This document shows, in pieces, positions 45,032-58,090 of a stretch of 64,000 bases of DNA (the first letter of the stretch is position 1; every line of letters begins with the position of its first letter). A program made the position numbers and the translations under genes. This DNA is from Boesenbergia rotunda (taxonomy: Eukaryota > Streptophyta > Magnoliopsida > Zingiberales > Zingiberaceae): assembly GCA_024364735.1 (NCBI GenBank), contig JAGFNQ010004029.1:129792-193791 (forward strand), read 5' to 3'. The notes beneath the pieces were generated by a model. The model saw only the letters and a list, made by a program, of their open reading frames with translations. It had not been told where the DNA came from and made no database searches.

Positions 45032-47658
45032 CGGCAATTTACCAAAGGGCGCCCCTGAGAATTGGTATTTACCAAAAGGTGTACCATGGTTTCATTTTTA
45101 CCAAAGGGCGTATTCTTTTTAGTGAACTTCCGTTTATACCCCTTCCGCCAAAAAAAAGTCTTTCTCTTTCTCTTTCTCTTTCTCAGTAACAAATCCCGAG
45201 GCAATGGAATCTACTTTTTCAGATTTGTCATTTTAAAATAATATATTTAGGAATCGGCTAAAAAACGTAAGGTAAAGAAGGAAAAATTTTCCATTAACGA
45301 AAGTTATCTTCCAACTTATTTTAAAAATTTAAAGTGATAAATTTTTATATTTGATTAATATAAATTAATATATTAAATAATATTTAATAAATATATTAAT
45401 ATATAACAAATATCTAAAATTTAAAAAGTCTGAAATCTTTTATTTCATTTCAGATCAAGCGTGGGTCTGAAATCAAAAGATTTCAGGCCCACGTTGGGCC
45501 TGAAATAAAAATATTTCAGGCCCAGCGTGGGCCTGAAATAGAAATATTTCAGGCCCAGCATGGGCCTGAAACAAAAGATTTTAGGCCCTGTGTCAGCTTG
45601 AAATCATGTGTTATGATAAGATTTTTTACGTAGGCCTGAAACATAAAGAAACATCTCTTTATATTTTTGAAATCACAATAAAAATCACTGAGAGTGATTA
45701 CTTTACGTGAGAAATTCTAATTAATATAAAGCATACATTATATTAAAAACGAACTTTTATATATATATATATATATATATTTCAATAAATAGAAAGGAAA
45801 AGCAACTTAACTTCAGGCTCAGGGCCTGAAATCAGCAAGGCTTGAAATCTTGATTTCAGGCCCTGCTTGATTATATATAATTAATAAATATAAAAAAATA
45901 ATTAATAGACATAATAATATATATTGATTGGCAAAATTAAAGATATAAGGATGATTTACTAAAACAAGTTATGATTCTACATTATTGTTATATCGTTCCG
46001 TGCCAACTGATACAGTATGAGAACATCAGTGGGTTTTGACCAAAACCCACTGATGGACCTCCCATATATGGATTTCTGAAACCCCTATATCAATAGACAG
46101 GGTTGACCTAGGAGAAGATGTTTTAGGTGTCCAAACATCTATACACTCTATATCACCAATGCAATAGGAGTAGTTTAGAAATATCAGTGGGTTTTGACCA
46201 AAACCCACTGATGGACCTCCCATATCTGGATTTCTGAAAACTCCATATGAATAGAGAGGTTAGAGATAGGAGAAGATGTTTTAGGTGTCCAAACATCTAT
46301 ATACTCTATATCACCAATGCAATAGGAGTAGTTTAGAAATATCAATAGGTTTTGACCAAAACCCACTGATATGGCTAAACTACTCCTATTACATTGGTGA
46401 TATCTAATATATATATGTTTGGACACCTAAAACATCATCTCCTACCTCTAACCTCTATATTCATATGGAGTTTTCAGAAATTCAGATATGGTAGGTCCAT
46501 CAGTGGATTTTGATCAAAACTCACTGATATTTCTAAACTACTCCTATTGCATTGATGATATAGAGTGTATAGATGTTTGGACACCTAAAACATCTTCTCC
46601 TAGGTCAACCCTGTCTATTGATATAGGGTTTTCAGAAATCCATATATGGGAGGTCCATCAGTGGATTTTGGTCAAAACTCACTGATGTTCTCATACTGTA
46701 TCAGTTGGCACAGAACGATATAACAATAATGTAAAATCATAGCTTATTTTAGTAAATCATCCTTATATCTTTAATTTTGCCAATCAATATATATTATTAT
46801 GTCTATTAATTATTTTTTTTATATTTATTAATTTTATATAATCAAGCAGGGCCTGAAATCAAGATTTCAGGACCTGAACCTGAAGTTAAGTTGCTTTTCC
46901 TTTATATATATATATATATATATATATATTTAAAAGTTGGTTTTTAATATAATATACGTTTTATATTAATTAGAATTTCTCACGTAAAGTAATCTTTCTC
47001 AGTGATTTTTATTGTGATTTCAAAAATATAAAGAGATGTTTCTTTATGTTTCAGGCCTACGTAAAAAACCCTATCATAACACATGATTTCAAGTCGACAC
47101 AAGGCCTGAAATATTTCTATTTCAGGCCCACGCTGGGCCTGAAATATTTTTATTTCAGGCCCAACGTGGGTCTGAAATCTTTTATTTCAGGCCCAACGTG
47201 GGCCTGAAACCTTTTGATTTCAGGCCCACGCTTGATCTGAAATGAAATAAAAGATTTCAGACTTTTTAAATTTTAAATATTTGTTATATATTAATATATT
47301 TATTAAATATTATTTAATATATTAATTTATATTAATCAAATATAAAAATTTATCACTTTAAATTTTTAAAATCAGTTGGAAGATAACTTTCGTTAATAGA
47401 AAAATTTTCCTTCTTTACCTTACGTTTTTTAGCCGATTCCTAAATATATTATTTTAAAATGACAAATCTGAAAAAGTAGATTCCGTTGCCTCGGGATTTG
47501 TTACTGAGAAAGAGAAAGAGAAAGAGAAAGATTTTTTTTTGGCGGAAGGGGTATAAACGGAAGTTCACTAAAAAGAATATGCCCTTTGGTAAAAATAAAA
47601 CCATAGTACACCTTTTGGTAAATACCAATTCTCAGGGGCGTCCTTTGGTAAATTGTCG
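45032..47658. mobile_element. Mutator-like foldback element, 2.6 kb near-perfect palindrome
   Basis: The left end CGGCAATTTACCAAAGGG is mirrored by the right end CCTTTGGTAAATTGTCG. An exact 9-base target duplication TATTTCATA flanks it (45023-45031 and 47659-47667), the Mutator-superfamily length. Each arm is about 1.3 kb and is nearly the reverse complement of the other. Arm content includes a TTTCTC microsatellite, a tandem series of about 40-base units containing TTTCAGGCCCA.CGTGGGCCTGAAA, and, near the centre (46022-46690), repeated CAGTGGGTTTTGACCAAAAC palindromes. The small open frames (46026-46685) are readings of these repeats. No transposase is present. Confidence 0.88.
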
Positions 47659-47976
47659 TATTTCATATGTCCTGGAATTGGATTCACTGCTCCGCTATAT
47701 ATTATGTTCTGCCAATAATTACTTGGTGAACTCAATGAAATAGCAATCTGGTTAACAAGCAACCTTTTTATAGATAGATGACATGAGTTATTTATGTACA
47801 GACAAAATAACATTGCATGTTCTGAGTGAAACCTATGGACAAAGTTAAGACAACTTGCTCTGCAAGGCAATATGATTGAGTACATAGGATGGAACCCCTA
47901 AAAGGATGCAAAGATAGAGTTTTTACTCAAAGAATAACACTATCATAGAGCATAATAGATAACGAGAGGGTAATGG

Positions 47977-48204
47977 TTGTCTAGTGTTAACTTTGCCTGT
48001 TTGGTTGTTTCTACGGCAACTACAGAGCGTGCATTTTTGGCTATGAAGCATGTCAAAATAGTTCTTGGTAATAGAATGGGAGAGGATTTTCTGACAGATT
48101 CTATGATTATCTACATTGAGAGAGAGTTTGCTTCAAATATTGATTCAGATTCTATACTTGATGAATATTATACTTTGAAGAATCGTAGAGCACAACTTCA
48201 ATAA
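47977..48204 (+). pseudogene. hAT transposase C-terminal dimerisation remnant
   Basis: It reads STATTERAFLAMKHVKIVLG then MGEDFLTDSMIIYIEREFA and DEYYTLKNRRAQLQ and a stop. This is the conserved end of plant hAT transposases (ZMYM1/TTF-type zinc-finger relatives). The upstream LTLPV part is displaced by a small indel (near 47990-48005), and the rest of the transposase is missing. It belongs to the outer hAT element, with the right terminal repeat 600 bases downstream. Confidence 0.8.
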
Positions 48205-48811
48205 CATGTGTATGTATATATCGATCATAAAATGATTTTTTTACTTTGTGAGTTATCTATGCTAATTTTTTTTCTATAGGAAGTTGATGGCGTGAAAGTT
48301 CTTCGATTGGAAATTACAGCTAGAGCGGCAATTAAACTGGATTAGGTAATTGTTGTATTTTGAATTTGGATATGTATTTTAGGCGTAGTTGCCTCTACTC
48401 TGTAATACAGAACTCGAACTATGAATTCGGAAGTAATTTATCCATTTTAATCAGCGATGTTATTTTTTAGTAAAACTAATATCCGTATATTATTTTGTGC
48501 CATTAAACTCATCTGATTTTTTAAAATTCTTTCCTTGCAGAATAGGTGGAAAATCTGAATAGGTGATTGTGCTCTTCTTGGAGGAAGACGTGTACCATCT
48601 ATTGTTAAGTATCTCCTTTCAAATTTTGAATTTTAGTTTATTATCTTGAAATTTTGTATGGATTTGGATTGTATGGATTTTGGTTCACAATATGCATTAA
48701 CGATCAAAAAATTTTTATCGATATTTTTAATATTAATTTTTAATTGTTATTTGTTCAAGTGTCTTAAAAAAAATTAGCCCGGATAAATTATAATTTTTGG
48801 CTCCGCCATTG
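48205..48811. other. 3' non-coding part of the outer hAT element
   Basis: AT-rich sequence between the transposase remnant and the right terminal inverted repeat (48797-48811). Confidence 0.6.
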
Positions 48812-48819
48812 CTTTCATC

Positions 48820-50126
48820 TTCTTTATAATCTTCTATGTTTCATCAGTGTGGAAGTGTCTTGCTCCTCAACGACAATGAGTTTTCCTATGAAAGGCATAG
48901 GCTAAGCATCACACGGGAAAGTTACTGCAAATCATATACAAGCCTAGATGAGACAAGGCATGCATGTTTTAATAGATTGTGCATACACAAGGTAGACCTG
49001 GCGAGGAGTTCTTCACGTAGATAATCAGTCTTTGTTTGGGGGAACCGAGTTGAGTGAGTAGATTGGGCACACACTGACCAAAGGAGAAAAAGATTTGCTA
49101 CTGCTTGCTTGTTTCTTTGGGGGTGGCACAGTCAATTTGTCTTGTTCCACCGGCCGGACAGGGCAGAGCTGATAGTCCCAAGACTAACACAAGAATATAG
49201 AACAACTGGAAGCACAGCAACCGGATTAGGTACTGAAGGATGAAATGTCACGAAAAGCTGAAACATGTAAACCAAACACGAAACAACACCCTTCTCAAGC
49301 GTTGTAAGGATGGGAGAAGTTCTGTGGGATAGTGTTGGGTAATGGAACGGAGGCTTTATGTCGAAGCAGAGCTACGCACATTGATGCATGGGCTGGAAGA
49401 CGCACACGGGACGAACTGTAATTTCACAGTAAGGATGGGAGAAGTTCTGTGGGATAGTGTTGGGTAATGGAACGGAGGCTTTATGTCGAAGCAGAGCTAC
49501 GCACATTGATGCATGGGCTGGAAGACGCACACGGGACGAACTGTAATTTCACAGCCTAAGACTGCTCTTTGGAGATTGCCAGGGCATGAATTACACAGGC
49601 ACGAACAGACTCATATAAGGAAACGACACGGGGTTAGTAAATGAAAGTGGGAAGGATCCACCGGATAAGGAATTGAGAAGTAAGGTGAGGTCAAATTAAT
49701 TTTTCGTAATTTTGATGTCAATAAGATAGAAAATGTGGAGAAATCTATAACATGGTGAAGAGGATGTTTTTGAAGAAACATATATATGAAGATATGAGAA
49801 CTAAATGTAAAAGAGACAGAAGTCCCCATTCCAAAGCAAGTGTGCTTACATGTAAGAAACACAATCTCTACTGGCTCGACAAACATTATGGAAGAAAATA
49901 CCATAAAAATTAAATTTTGCGTTAGAAAAGTCTCAAAACAGGCTAGAAGTTTCAGCTTTTTTTGTATCAAGCTGAGAAATTAACAACTCGAGATTAAGAA
50001 AAAAAGGCATGCAACGCCTAGGCCAGGGTAACACCCAATAATTAACAAAAAACAACATTGCCAATTTATTATTCTGAACAACACAAACTTGGGAACTTGA
50101 AATGGCAACCAGAACCGTAATGGATT
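48820..50126. other. intergenic region downstream of GapC
   Basis: No gene is supported. It contains the 125-base tandem duplication at 49305-49554 and, near 49960-50126, the probable 3' untranslated region of GapC (minus strand). Confidence 0.5.
49305..49554. repeat. 125-base tandem duplication, two copies
   Basis: 49305-49429 and 49430-49554 appear identical. Each starts TAAGGATGGGAGAAGTTCTG and ends GTAATTTCACAG. A recent duplication or an assembly artefact. Confidence 0.9.
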
Positions 50127-53100
50127 TTACTTGGACTTGTTCATGTGGCGAATCAAATCGACAACACGTGAACTGCAAATAAAAACAAATTACAAATTAA
50201 AGATCTCATAATTAAACAAGACATTAAAAATAATATCTAAGGAATATTGTTATCAACGTAGAGTTTGACAGTTAATTACCTGTAGCCCCACTCATTGTCG
50301 TACCAGGACACAAGCTTGATAAAGTTTTCATTCAGAGCAATTCCTGCCTTGGCATCAAAAATGCTCGACCTAGACCAGTTTAAGAATCAAATAATTATAC
50401 GCTTACAAAACTAATATCAGATTCGTAAATATCGTAAAGGATGCATGAACTAAGATTGAGCAAAGAAAATACCTGCTGTCCCCAACAAAGTCAGTGGAGA
50501 CCAAGTCCTCGTCCACATATCCTAAGATGCCCTTGAGTTTTCCTTCAGATTCCTCCCTGTCATGAAAGAAATTAGAATTCACGATTAACTACCTAAAGCA
50601 TATTCCTGGACTTAGAAGATAGTCGTTTACTAATTAGTAATGGATAAAATAGCATGGAAAATGAATTTTCTAATGGCTTCTCTCCGTCTTCCAAATAAAA
50701 TAAAAAATAGATGTAGTTATCATCGTCTAAGAAATGTCAGGATTACTTACTTAATAGTAGCTTTGATCTCATCATAGGTTGCTGACTTTTCTAACCGGAC
50801 AGTGAGATCCACAACAGAGACATCAACAGTTGGAACACGGAATGACATGCCAGTTAACTTTCCATTCAAAGCAGGAAGCACTTTCCCGACAGCCTGCATA
50901 TTACCAAATGGATTTAGTTTTTCTAACGCCAGAACAGTCGGGGTGAACTAATCGGATTCAAGGCCAAGGTATAAGCAAAAAAATTGAAGCATTTCAAAAA
51001 GATGGATCATCTTTTACATTAAATATAGTTTGCCAAATTGAATCAAGAATTCGATCAAACGGGCAGTTCTATCAATAGTGTACATAGATATGCATATACG
51101 TGTAAAACATATTTATTGATATCAGGTTAATGCTTCCAACCAAGGTTGAACTAGTTAGCTATATGTTTAGCATGTAAACAAAGGGCTCATAAACCAAATG
51201 AACAGAATACCTTGGCAGCACCGGTACTGCTTGGAATGATGTTGAAGCTGGCAGCACGTCCACCTCTCCAATCCTTGCTAGAGGGTCCATCAACCGTCTT
51301 TTGCGTGGCTGAAAAAGAAACATTAAAGCCCACATTACAAATTCATGTTTATTAGTTTGAACAATAAAAACACATTTAAGCAGGACCAAGAAGGGTTACC
51401 GGTGATGGCATGAACCGTGGTCATCAAACCCTCTACTATTCCAAATTTGTCATGGATAACCTGGGACATTAGAAAAATAAGACCATAAATTAACATTGCA
51501 CAAGTTAAAAGATGAGACAGCCCATCTTACAGAATGAGTTACCTTAGCCAAAGGAGCAAGACAGTTGGTGGTGCAGCTTGCATTGGAGACAATATCAATA
51601 TCAGGCTTGTACTCCTTTTCATTTACGCCAACAACAAACATAGGAGCATCCTTGCTGGGAGCAGAAATGATGACCTTCTTAGCACCACCCTGTACACGAA
51701 ACGAAAAATATAAAACAGGAAAATCCCGTCAGGCACACTGCATGAAGACAGTTTCATGTAAAAGATCTAGTAATGAAAAAATTAAAAATTAAAACTAAAC
51801 TTTAAAAAAAAATAGAAAACATGATTACAAATAGAAAGAAGAGATCATAACTAATTTAAATATAAAGTTCGAATTAAAGGAATTGCATATTGGGCTTCAA
51901 AAAGGAGTCAAAATTCAGTATTAAATTACACATAGAAATTTAAAGCTACTACATACATGATCATTATCATACAGACAAAAAAAAAAAAATCAAATTATCA
52001 TATTTCCTAGCTGCATAGTATCTAATTATATTGCTGTGTTGCTGCATTTTGACAAATAGTGAACCGCAAATATGCAAAAGCTAAAAGACCACAAACTTAA
52101 CAATGACAAACAACTTAATAGTTAAATGAACATGAGAAGCTTCCTATTCGCAAGTAGATACTAACAATCATGCATACCAATAAGATTTAATCCATTATAC
52201 GCATTTCAAGGTAGAAACTACCAAGCATACAAGTTAATTCACACGGAGAAAAAAATCATTGTTACCTTAAGGTGAGCAGCAGCCTTGTCCTTGTCCGTGA
52301 AAACACCAGTGGATTCAACAACATAATCGGCACCTGTCTCACCCCACGGAATCTCTTCAGGATTTCTGAAATGAAAACAAGTTAAATATATAACCAAAAA
52401 CATCTCAGGAAAGACAGGTAATACCACGATGAGATTAAAAAATTGGATTACCTAATTCCAAAGACGGTAACCTCTTTCTCTCCGAAGAGAAGAGTCTTGG
52501 AGTCCTTGACCTTGATCTCGTGATGCTTCCATGATCCATGGACAGTATCATATTTAAACATGTACGTCTGTGATGCATCAAACAAGTTAAAAAACTACAC
52601 TTGAATGAATTAATAGATAGTTGCATATTCGACGACTGATGAACAACTGAACACTTCGACTAAACAAAAACAAATTAAGCTTAGACGCCAGATCAGTATC
52701 CAAAGACCAATCATAATTTATTACACATAGGACGAGTATATGCAAAAGCTAACATTTGAGTAAACAGGAAATACGGATGGTAGATTGAGGTGCAAACCTA
52801 ACCAAAAAAAGAAGACAAATAAAGAACTTCTAAACCAGAAAGAATACCGGACCACATCATCAAATTTGCACCGAAAAGGTGGATCGGATCCACCTAGACA
52901 AATCGCACATAGCTCGCTAGAGAGCCATCGAGACATGCAGTCGATCCAGCCAATTGAATAAAGAAAAACGATCACAAATAACGAAACATCCCTAGATCTG
53001 ACAAATCATACAAATGAAATACTATGACAAAAACGCTACCATGTAATCGGTGGTGATGAAGGGGTCATTGACAGCCACTAGCTCCACATCGTCACTCTGG

Positions 53101-53382
53101 AGAGCAACTCTAGCAACAAGCCTCCCGATCCTTCCGAACCCTATCAAGTATCACAATCTCTGATCAGAAATCACTCACAAAGCTTCTACAAAGGTTACCC
53201 GCTTAAACCGAAAATGAACAAATTTGAACGAACAAGGATAGCACAACCGACCGTTGATCCCGATCTTAATCTTCGCAGCTGCATCGGAGAACAAAATCAC
53301 AAAAGAAAACACAGATAGTCAAGATCCGGATGAGTAAGATCAAAAGAAAACACTCCGAGGAGCAGATCGAGGACACACCCAT
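50127..53382 (-). CDS. GapC: cytosolic glyceraldehyde-3-phosphate dehydrogenase
   Basis: Twelve coding exons on the minus strand: 53379-53382, 53252-53278, 53040-53140, 52452-52567, 52266-52365, 51543-51689, 51400-51460, 51211-51308, 50751-50893, 50473-50556, 50280-50369 and 50127-50172. All are GT-AG and phases close, giving 338 residues (usual about 337). The first exon holds only ATGG. The protein starts [17 protein letters not shown] (NAD-binding Rossmann fold). It carries the catalytic [29 protein letters not shown] and [12 protein letters not shown] (phosphate sites), and ends [20 protein letters not shown] then MNKSK. It oxidises glyceraldehyde-3-phosphate to 1,3-bisphosphoglycerate with NAD in glycolysis. 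There is no transit peptide and no C-terminal CP12-like extension, so it is the cytosolic form. It appears intact. Confidence 0.97.
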
Positions 53383-53460
53383 TGCGATCGCAGATGAGAG
53401 GAACACCGTAGACGAGAGAATAAACTTTGAGGACGACTTTGGAAGAAGGGGGCTCGCTTG

Positions 53461-53467
53461 TTATATA
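53461..53467 (-). promoter_or_regulatory. probable TATA box of GapC
   Basis: The minus strand reads GTGTATATAACAAG about 80 bases before the ATG, giving a leader of about 50 bases. Inferred from position. Confidence 0.5.
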
Positions 53468-54711
53468 CACGACGAGGTCGACGTCGCCAAGTGCGCTACC
53501 TACTTTTCTTGCGAAACAAGTCGGACGGCGTCAAGATGCGTGCGCACTCCGATCTATCGATACTAACGTCCGTTGCTTCTTTTGTTTGTTTCCTCATCGG
53601 TGCGCCCATCGATCCGCCGCACCTAGAAATCCCCTCCCGGTCATTGATTTGTACAGGTCTGATGTACCTGAGGATTAGTTTATCTAAACCTGTCCGATAC
53701 AGGGAACCAATTAGAGATGAGCGACATTACAAGGGAAGTCGATAGGGACGCCGACGCCATGATCCATGATCCAGAAGCTGATTTCGAAAACGGCAACGGG
53801 CGCATCACGTTTTTCAGCATTGAACAAAACGAATATTCCATGGAATATTACTTTTCCAAACCATTCCATATGTTATGCATATGCCAGTTTCCATATTCAA
53901 ATTTTGAAAAAAAATACATTTTTGACTGGCAAATAATATTGACAAAATACAAAAGCGAAACTTTATAGAAAAATAAAAGGATTCTAGAATTTTTTATTTT
54001 TGATTTTTTTAAAGAAGGGAAGTGAAAAAAAAAGACTGCTAATTTAAATCTCTGTGACTGGCCCACTTTTGCCTACTTGATGATGAATGCAGCATGCACA
54101 TCTTTGAGATCGCTATTTTATATCTTCCTTTATTCTTCTTTATTTTTTTTCTTACGCCGCTCGGAATCTCTGTTCTTCGCCTTACATTTGGCTTCTTGAT
54201 TGATGGCTTTTCCTTATATATCAATTTTTTTTTAAACCTAACTTTTATCAAAAATAAGAAAAGCGACCATTCTGACGTCTCCGAATTATAAAATTTGGAA
54301 AGAAACAACCTAATCTTAATGTGTGCTGAAAAAACAAATAAATGAAACTTTGTGGGGCAAAAGATAATAGTTTCTTATCGACTTGACTTTTGAGTGGGTT
54401 CGCCGTCATGCATCGCGTTGTAATGCGGTCATGCATCACAGGCGATCCATTTATAAGACTTAAAGTAAAAAATATTTATTTATTTTGAAAGTAGGATTTT
54501 AATTTAGTAATATTTGCATTCTCTTCGTTAATCGCATCAGATGAATTGAACCATGACCTTTTGTCTGTTCTCATTATTTATAATTAATCTACTTCGACTG
54601 TTACTTGATTAATTTTATAAAAGCTTAATCAAATCAAATTTGTTTACTAGATGATTGTTGGATTGAGATGAAATTCAAAATCGAATTCTCAATTGAGTTT
54701 AATAAATATTT
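53468..54711. other. GapC promoter side and AT-rich spacer
   Basis: No gene is supported. The first 250 bases are moderately GC-rich and probably include GapC promoter elements. The rest is AT-rich. Confidence 0.45.
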
Positions 54712-54969
54712 GTGAAAGAAAAAAAATAATGAAGGAGACCACGGTGATCGAAAATCAATTTGGATTCATGTCTGGAAGGTGGACAATAGAAATTAACTAA
54801 TTGAAAAGCATTAAGAAAAGAATCAAAAGTAAGACTTACACATGGTATTTGTCGACCTAGAAAAGACTTATGAATCCCGAAAGAAATTATATGGAGAATT
54901 CTCGAAATACGTAATGTATATTGAAATAATTAAAGATATGTATAAGGATATAATGACTCTCCAGGCGAA

Positions 54970-57900
54970 TTAACCTAAATAGGCTTTATAAATCTTAATT
55001 AAATTATCCCAATAAATTATATAAAAATATATTTAAAATTAATTTTTTTTATAAGTTTTATTAATTTATTTATATTCTATTAATTTTATATTTAAAATTA
55101 AAAATTTCTAATAAATTTTATTAATATAAAATTTATATTCATAATTTTATATTTTATATTAAAAAAATCTAATAAATTTGATTAATTCATAAAAATTAGA
55201 TTTATATTCTGATAATTTTGTTTTACATATTTATATTTATTGATTTTAGTGGTCTTAAGTCTTAATCATGTCATATACAACAATTTCTTCAACTTGAAAG
55301 GATATTGCTTGGAGTTATGCAATATGTTTCGAATCCTAAAAATCTAAATATTTTATATATAATTATATCTTAATTATTTTATATTATAATTTTTTCTTAG
55401 ACTTGTTATTAATAATTCTAAAGTTCTTAAATTTATTTTTAAATCACTTTTCAGGTTATCATAATTACAATGATATGCAATCCATCTTCGACAGCATCAG
55501 TCACTCAACTCGAATCTGGAATTCTTAGAAGAAAGTCAAATGACATCGGATGGAGGTTTGGAATGTTGATTAATCCTAAGAACCTCGACAAAATTAAATA
55601 CAAGTTGTGTGGAAAAACGATATCGGGAGAGTGTATAGGAAAAAAGGAGCACATAGGAAATAAATTGGAAATGTATATGGTTGTCGAAAAGTATCTCAAG
55701 AAAATAAAAATAACTGCAAACAGTCTATTTTAGAAGGGAAAAACAAAAAGAAGAACAAAATAATGGAAGAATAAAGTTGTAGAGCAGTGATGACTATTTC
55801 TTTAGACGAAAAAGAAGGTTCTGAAATTGAACGGATAGATCTATCTAAAAAACCTCTACCACTTGGCCCATGGATAGATATGCATGAGTAATTGCTCCAG
55901 AAAATGTAGGTCCAAGTGGGAATAAAATGCTTGGCCAAAAACAATATAAATGAGGCTCTTTTCAAAGAAAGAACTCAACATGTTCAATCATATGTTGGGA
56001 GATGGGTTTATGGAAATGGAATCTCATTCAATATTGTTGATAATGATAGCTTCAAGCAACTAATGGAGACGGTGGGTCAATTTGGACCAAGATTCAACCC
56101 TCCAACTCAATATCAACTTAGGGATCTACTATTGAAAGTCGATGTTGAAAGAACAAAATAACTGCTGAAGAAACATGAAGAAGAATGGCCAAAGAATGAG
56201 TGTTAGATCACGACAGATGCATGGAGTGATAGAAAAAGAAACATCTTAAATTTGTGTGTTAATTGCAAGGAGGGTACTACATTTTTAGAGTCAATGAGTC
56301 TTCAAATAAGGCATTTGCAGCTGAACTTATTTTTGAGTATGTTGACATGTGTGTTGAATAAGTAGGAGCTTAGAATATTGTTCAGATTGTAACAGACAAT
56401 GCCACCAACAATATGACTGCAGCTAAATTGATGATAGAAAAGCGACCTGTGATCTTTTAGAGTTCATGTGCAACTCACAATCTCACGCTTAAAAGTATTG
56501 ACAAGCTTCCATGATATAAAAAGGTTATTGAGCAATCCAAGTCTTTAACCATTTTCATTTATGCTCACCATAAGACTTTGTCATTGATGAGAAGTTTCAC
56601 GAAGAAGAGAAACATAGTCCAACCAAGAGTTACTAGGTTTGCATCAAATTTTCTCACATTGCAAAGTTTGATTGAAAAAAAAAAACAAGTTTAAGGTCAT
56701 GTTTACAAGTGATATGTGGGAAAAATATAAATGGTCAAAAACAAAGGGAAATTGGCTTAGTCTACTGTGATGAGCATGAATTTTTGGAAAGGTGTGACAT
56801 TGTTTGAAAATATTTGTTCCTTTGGTAAGAGTTCTTCGATTAGTAGATGGAGATAGAAAGTAATCGATGGAATTTCTATATGGGGAGCTTCTTTAAACTA
56901 AAGAAGATATCAAGATGACCCTGAACAACGTAGAATCAAATTATTAACCTATGATAGTGATTATTGAGTCAAAAATAAAAGATAGACTTGATACATCATT
57001 GCATACCACTATCTTTTTATTGAATCCCTATTTTTACTATAAAGATAGTTCTGTTGCTATTTATAAGGAAGTTGTTATGGGGATTTTTAAATGCATGAAA
57101 ATTTTGTATGTCAATGAATTGAATCTATAAGATACAATTATTAACAAAGAATTTGCAAAATATAAAAACAAAACTGAGAAAAACATTGGTAGCAAAAGCA
57201 TATGAACAAAATGATGATACATTTGATCCATGTATGGTGGAGTGCATATGGTGCTCACACACTCAATTGCTAAGAGTAGCATTAGGATACTTTTTAACTA
57301 CAAGTTCATCTAAGTGTGAAAGAAATTGGAGTACACTTAAAGGAGTAAGCTTTAAACTTTAAGTCATTAATTAAAGTAAAATATTAATTTTTAAAGTTTA
57401 TATTCATGCTACTAACTAAATATTTACTTTCTCTTTTTTTTTAGATTCATACAAAGAAAAAAAATAGGTTGGATGACAACAGGTTAAACAATCTAGTATT
57501 TATTCAATTTAATGCTAGATTGTTGAACGAACAAAAATGAGAAAAAGAAAGGAATGTCAATGTCCTTCTTGCACAAGATGCTTCAAATGCACAAGGTTGG
57601 ATTTAGAGTTTCTCTTCTTTTTTTTTACTTTCTCTTTTTTTTTGATTTAGGGTTTTTTTTTTGGATTCTGAATGGTGGGGAAGATGATGAAGTTGAACTA
57701 GGTTCTAAGCTCACATGGCAAATGGTTGATAAAGCAAGTGGAGCAATGAAAATCTACGACCCCGAAGAAACTCTAGAGGGAGAGAACTTCACAGGATGAT
57801 TTTGCATCCGAAGAAGCAAAGGAGGATCACAATGATGATATTGAGTTTGTGTCCGATGAAGAACAAGTTGTTGAAAATTATGGAGAACAAGTAGAATAAA

Positions 57901-58090
57901 TATGTGATATTTTATTAGTGGTGTAATTTTGAAGTTTGAACTCATTTTAAATTTTATGTTATTGTGTTAGAATTATAGTATGTGATTTATTATGTAATTT
58001 ATATTGATACCGTAGAATCTAGCTAGTCCGCCTAGGTGGCCTAGGCGCTGGTTGGCACCTTACTAGCGCCTAGCAAATTTTAGAACCTTA
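54970..58090 (+). mobile_element. decayed hAT transposon inside LINE copy A
   Basis: It is bounded by the interruption of the LINE. The right end near 58060-58090 (GCGCCTAGCAAATTTTAGAACC) resembles hAT ends, with palindromic CCGCCTAGGTGGCCTAGGCG just inside. A matching left terminal repeat and target duplication were not found, so the boundaries are approximate. Confidence 0.5.
55449..57899 (+). pseudogene. BED-type hAT transposase, heavily mutated
   Basis: In order along the plus strand: a BED zinc finger (SNDIGWRFGMLINPKNLDKI, KYKLCGKTISGECIGKKEHI) at 55530-55660; a linker; DUF659-like core pieces (KERTQHVQSYVGRWVYGNGI near 55966; TTDAWSDRKRNILNLCVNCK near 56210; IVTDNAT-like near 56388; SSCATHNLTLKSIDKLP near 56460); and the dimerisation region (LLRVALGYFLTTSSSKCERN, then WSTLKG) near 57270-57345. 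The 3' end is acidic (DDIEFVSDEEQVVENYGEQV), stopping at 57899. Many stops and frameshifts exclude activity. The domain order is that of plant BED-DUF659-hAT transposases. Confidence 0.75.

Larger units (their letters stand above)
23616..48811 (+). mobile_element. hAT transposon (about 1.7 kb when emptied) hosting the whole nest
   Basis: The left end CAAGGGCGGAGCCA and the inverse of the right end CAATGGCGGAGCCA are matching terminal inverted repeats, both followed inward by a CCGGGCTA word. An exact 8-base target duplication CTTTCATC flanks the whole block (23608-23615 and 48812-48819). The element's own sequence is only 23616-23992, 44852-45031 and 47668-48811. It keeps a decayed hAT C-terminal dimerisation region (47977-48204), so it was already an internally deleted copy. 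A Tat-type gypsy element and a Mutator-like foldback element inserted into it afterwards. Confidence 0.9.

Noticed and set aside
46026..46685. Three similar 65-80 residue open frames (WTPKTSSPRSTLS) as a small gene family
   Set aside because: They are direct and inverted readings of the repeats at the centre of the 2.6 kb palindrome.
46022..46690. Microsatellite-rich hairpins as a microRNA gene
   Set aside because: Arms are far too long and symmetric for a plant precursor. A foldback transposon with a target duplication explains them.
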